A DNA stretch of 64,000 nucleotides. It comes from Gnetum montanum. Taxonomy: Eukaryota > Streptophyta > Gnetopsida > Gnetales > Gnetaceae. Where the stretch lies: the NCBI GenBank assembly GCA_015680685.1, contig MNCI01035702.1, positions 114,584 to 178,583 on the forward strand, given 5' to 3'. Every line of letters starts with the position of its first letter. Position 1 is the first letter of the stretch. Under the pieces are notes generated by a model. It was not told where the DNA came from. It did not search any database and worked only from the letters and a program-made list of their open reading frames with translations. The position numbers were made by a program, and so were the translations under genes. Of this stretch, positions 63,061 through 64,000 are shown one piece after another.

Positions 63061-64000
63061 TTTACTCTGTAGTAGAAAGGCAGAAAACAGGATTGTTCAA
63101 GGAGCATTTTGCCATCAAAAATATCATTCTCTGTAACCATTGCTGTCCTTGGAAAAATATAAGAAGACAAAACCAAAAATCTATAAGGACAAGAAGCCAG
63201 AAGAGCCTCTAAAACGGCACTGTGCAAGAATAAAAAAATAGAGAATGCAATGGGTCAATAAGCAGGATTATGTGGCATTGTCAGTGCAAAAAATCATCAT
63301 TAAAAATCCATATACATTTTGGTAAACACTTGCTGCACAAAACTCCTTTTACAACACCAACACCAGCATCTTCCACACCAAATCTGCAAACAATAGACAT
63401 GAAAATATGGACATGGCCACTTCCTCTTTATGTTCACCACGACAATGACGGTACTGAGCCACCCCAAGAGCACCGGCAGCAACAAAAAAAAAAGGGGGGG
63501 CATAGGCTAAAAAATGTCTGCAGGGAAAATGCCGTTTCTTTAAGGGTGCCGTATCAGCAATGCGCCTAAAGGATCCACACCTCTGGAACGCAGACGGGTC
63601 TGATGCAGTGGACTGGCCTTACTCAGCTTGGCGACGCCGACGGTTTTACCAGTTCCTTAAAAAAAATGTGTGCAACAGACGTAGGAAGCCCTAGGCCCAG
63701 AACATATGGTTCAAAATTCGCAAAGCCTGCAACGCATCTTCGGAAATGAGCAGGGACTCCGCTCCACCGTTCACCGCCAGCACAACTTGCTCCGCTGCAA
63801 CCAACCAAGAACACGCAGATTGACGCATCTGGCTGTTCGCAGATTTCGGTTTTTTCTTAGCACCATAATGACCAGAACATTTTTCCACGCCGTGCCCTTT
63901 GCTCAGGGCATGGACCTCGCCGTCCCTCCCGCAGCCTTGCATCGTGGCTTCGATTAGATGTTTCATCATCGGCCTGAGAAGTTGCAGCACTTGGTCTGGC
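63061..64000. other. GC-richer right edge; possible gene or promoter DNA, no product recognised
   Basis: From about 63,340 the GC content and CpG frequency rise well above the rest of the window (GGCGACGCCGACGG near 63,630, CACGCCGTGCCC near 63,888). CpG-rich DNA survives where methylation is low, often at genes. Open frames exist on both strands: minus 63,990-63,691 (EATMQGCGRDGEVHALSKGH), minus 63,814-63,623 and plus 63,706-63,957. None gives a recognisable domain, and the sequence runs off the window. An A-run/G-run AAAAAAAAAAGGGGGGG is at 63,484-63,500. It may be the edge of a gene or another captured fragment. Confidence 0.4.

Overview
The window looks like intergenic DNA from a seed plant with a large, repeat-rich genome. 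It is AT-rich, almost every retroelement reading frame is interrupted, and many changes are of the C-to-T / G-to-A kind expected from decay of methylated DNA. Very old Ty3/gypsy elements left in place suggest a gymnosperm-like genome, but the species cannot be named from sequence alone. There is no intact host gene. Two stretches resemble host genes: a broken plant ABCB (P-glycoprotein) fragment at about 26.1-26.95 kb, and a GC-richer stretch at the right edge (63.35-64.0 kb) with no recognisable product.

Two Ty3/gypsy families make up most of the rest. Family 1 ('TAT-like' here) has long LTRs full of internal tandem and palindromic repeats, a primer site reading TGGCGCTAGAAGGAGGGCC, and an array of ~30-34 bp repeats after pol. 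It is present as the 3' part of one element on + (1-6386) and as an element on - (23.4-36.15 kb). The second one keeps gag and protease, has no RT/integrase between protease and the 3' repeats, and carries ~3.8 kb of foreign DNA in its 3' noncoding region, including the ABCB fragment and a copia-like LTR. Family 2 ('Athila-like' here) has ~0.93-0.98 kb LTRs (TGATGA...ATCA), a primer site of the TGGCGCCGTTGCCGGGGA type, a gag with a basic/serine-rich region, pol, and a long 3' noncoding module. Two copies then carry an unrecognised ~860-codon ORF in the env position.

Layout: 1-641 integrase end (+); 665-2124 3' repeats and noncoding; 2125-6386 LTR (+); 6.4-17.87 kb Athila-like element (-), interrupted by a LINE in its 3' module and a ~1 kb insertion in gag; 17.87-23.43 kb 3' half of a second Athila-like element (-) with LTR, env-position ORF and an internal LTR-like promoter; 23.44-36.15 kb TAT-like element (-); 36.15-42.86 kb Athila-like element with 5' LTR (-); 42.87-43.62 and 50.61-51.4 kb remains of an older Athila-like element (-), split by a two-LTR, gag-only element on + (43.63-50.61 kb); 51.4-56.7 kb featureless AT-rich DNA with a possible SINE and a G-quadruplex-type tract; 56.72-57.77 kb RTE-type LINE end (+) containing a 296 bp MITE-like insertion; 57.83-62.77 kb third Athila-like gag-pol (-); 62.77-64 kb a sequence shared with 25.67 kb, leading into GC-richer DNA.

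Nothing here is predicted to be functional. The most interesting points are structural: a promoter cassette found both in the LTRs and in front of the env-position ORF; a 33 bp repeat that is protein-coding in gag of one element and noncoding in the 3' region of both; a gag-only element nested in an older relative; and a host ABC-transporter fragment lodged inside a retrotransposon. Homologies were judged by eye, with no alignment or database search.
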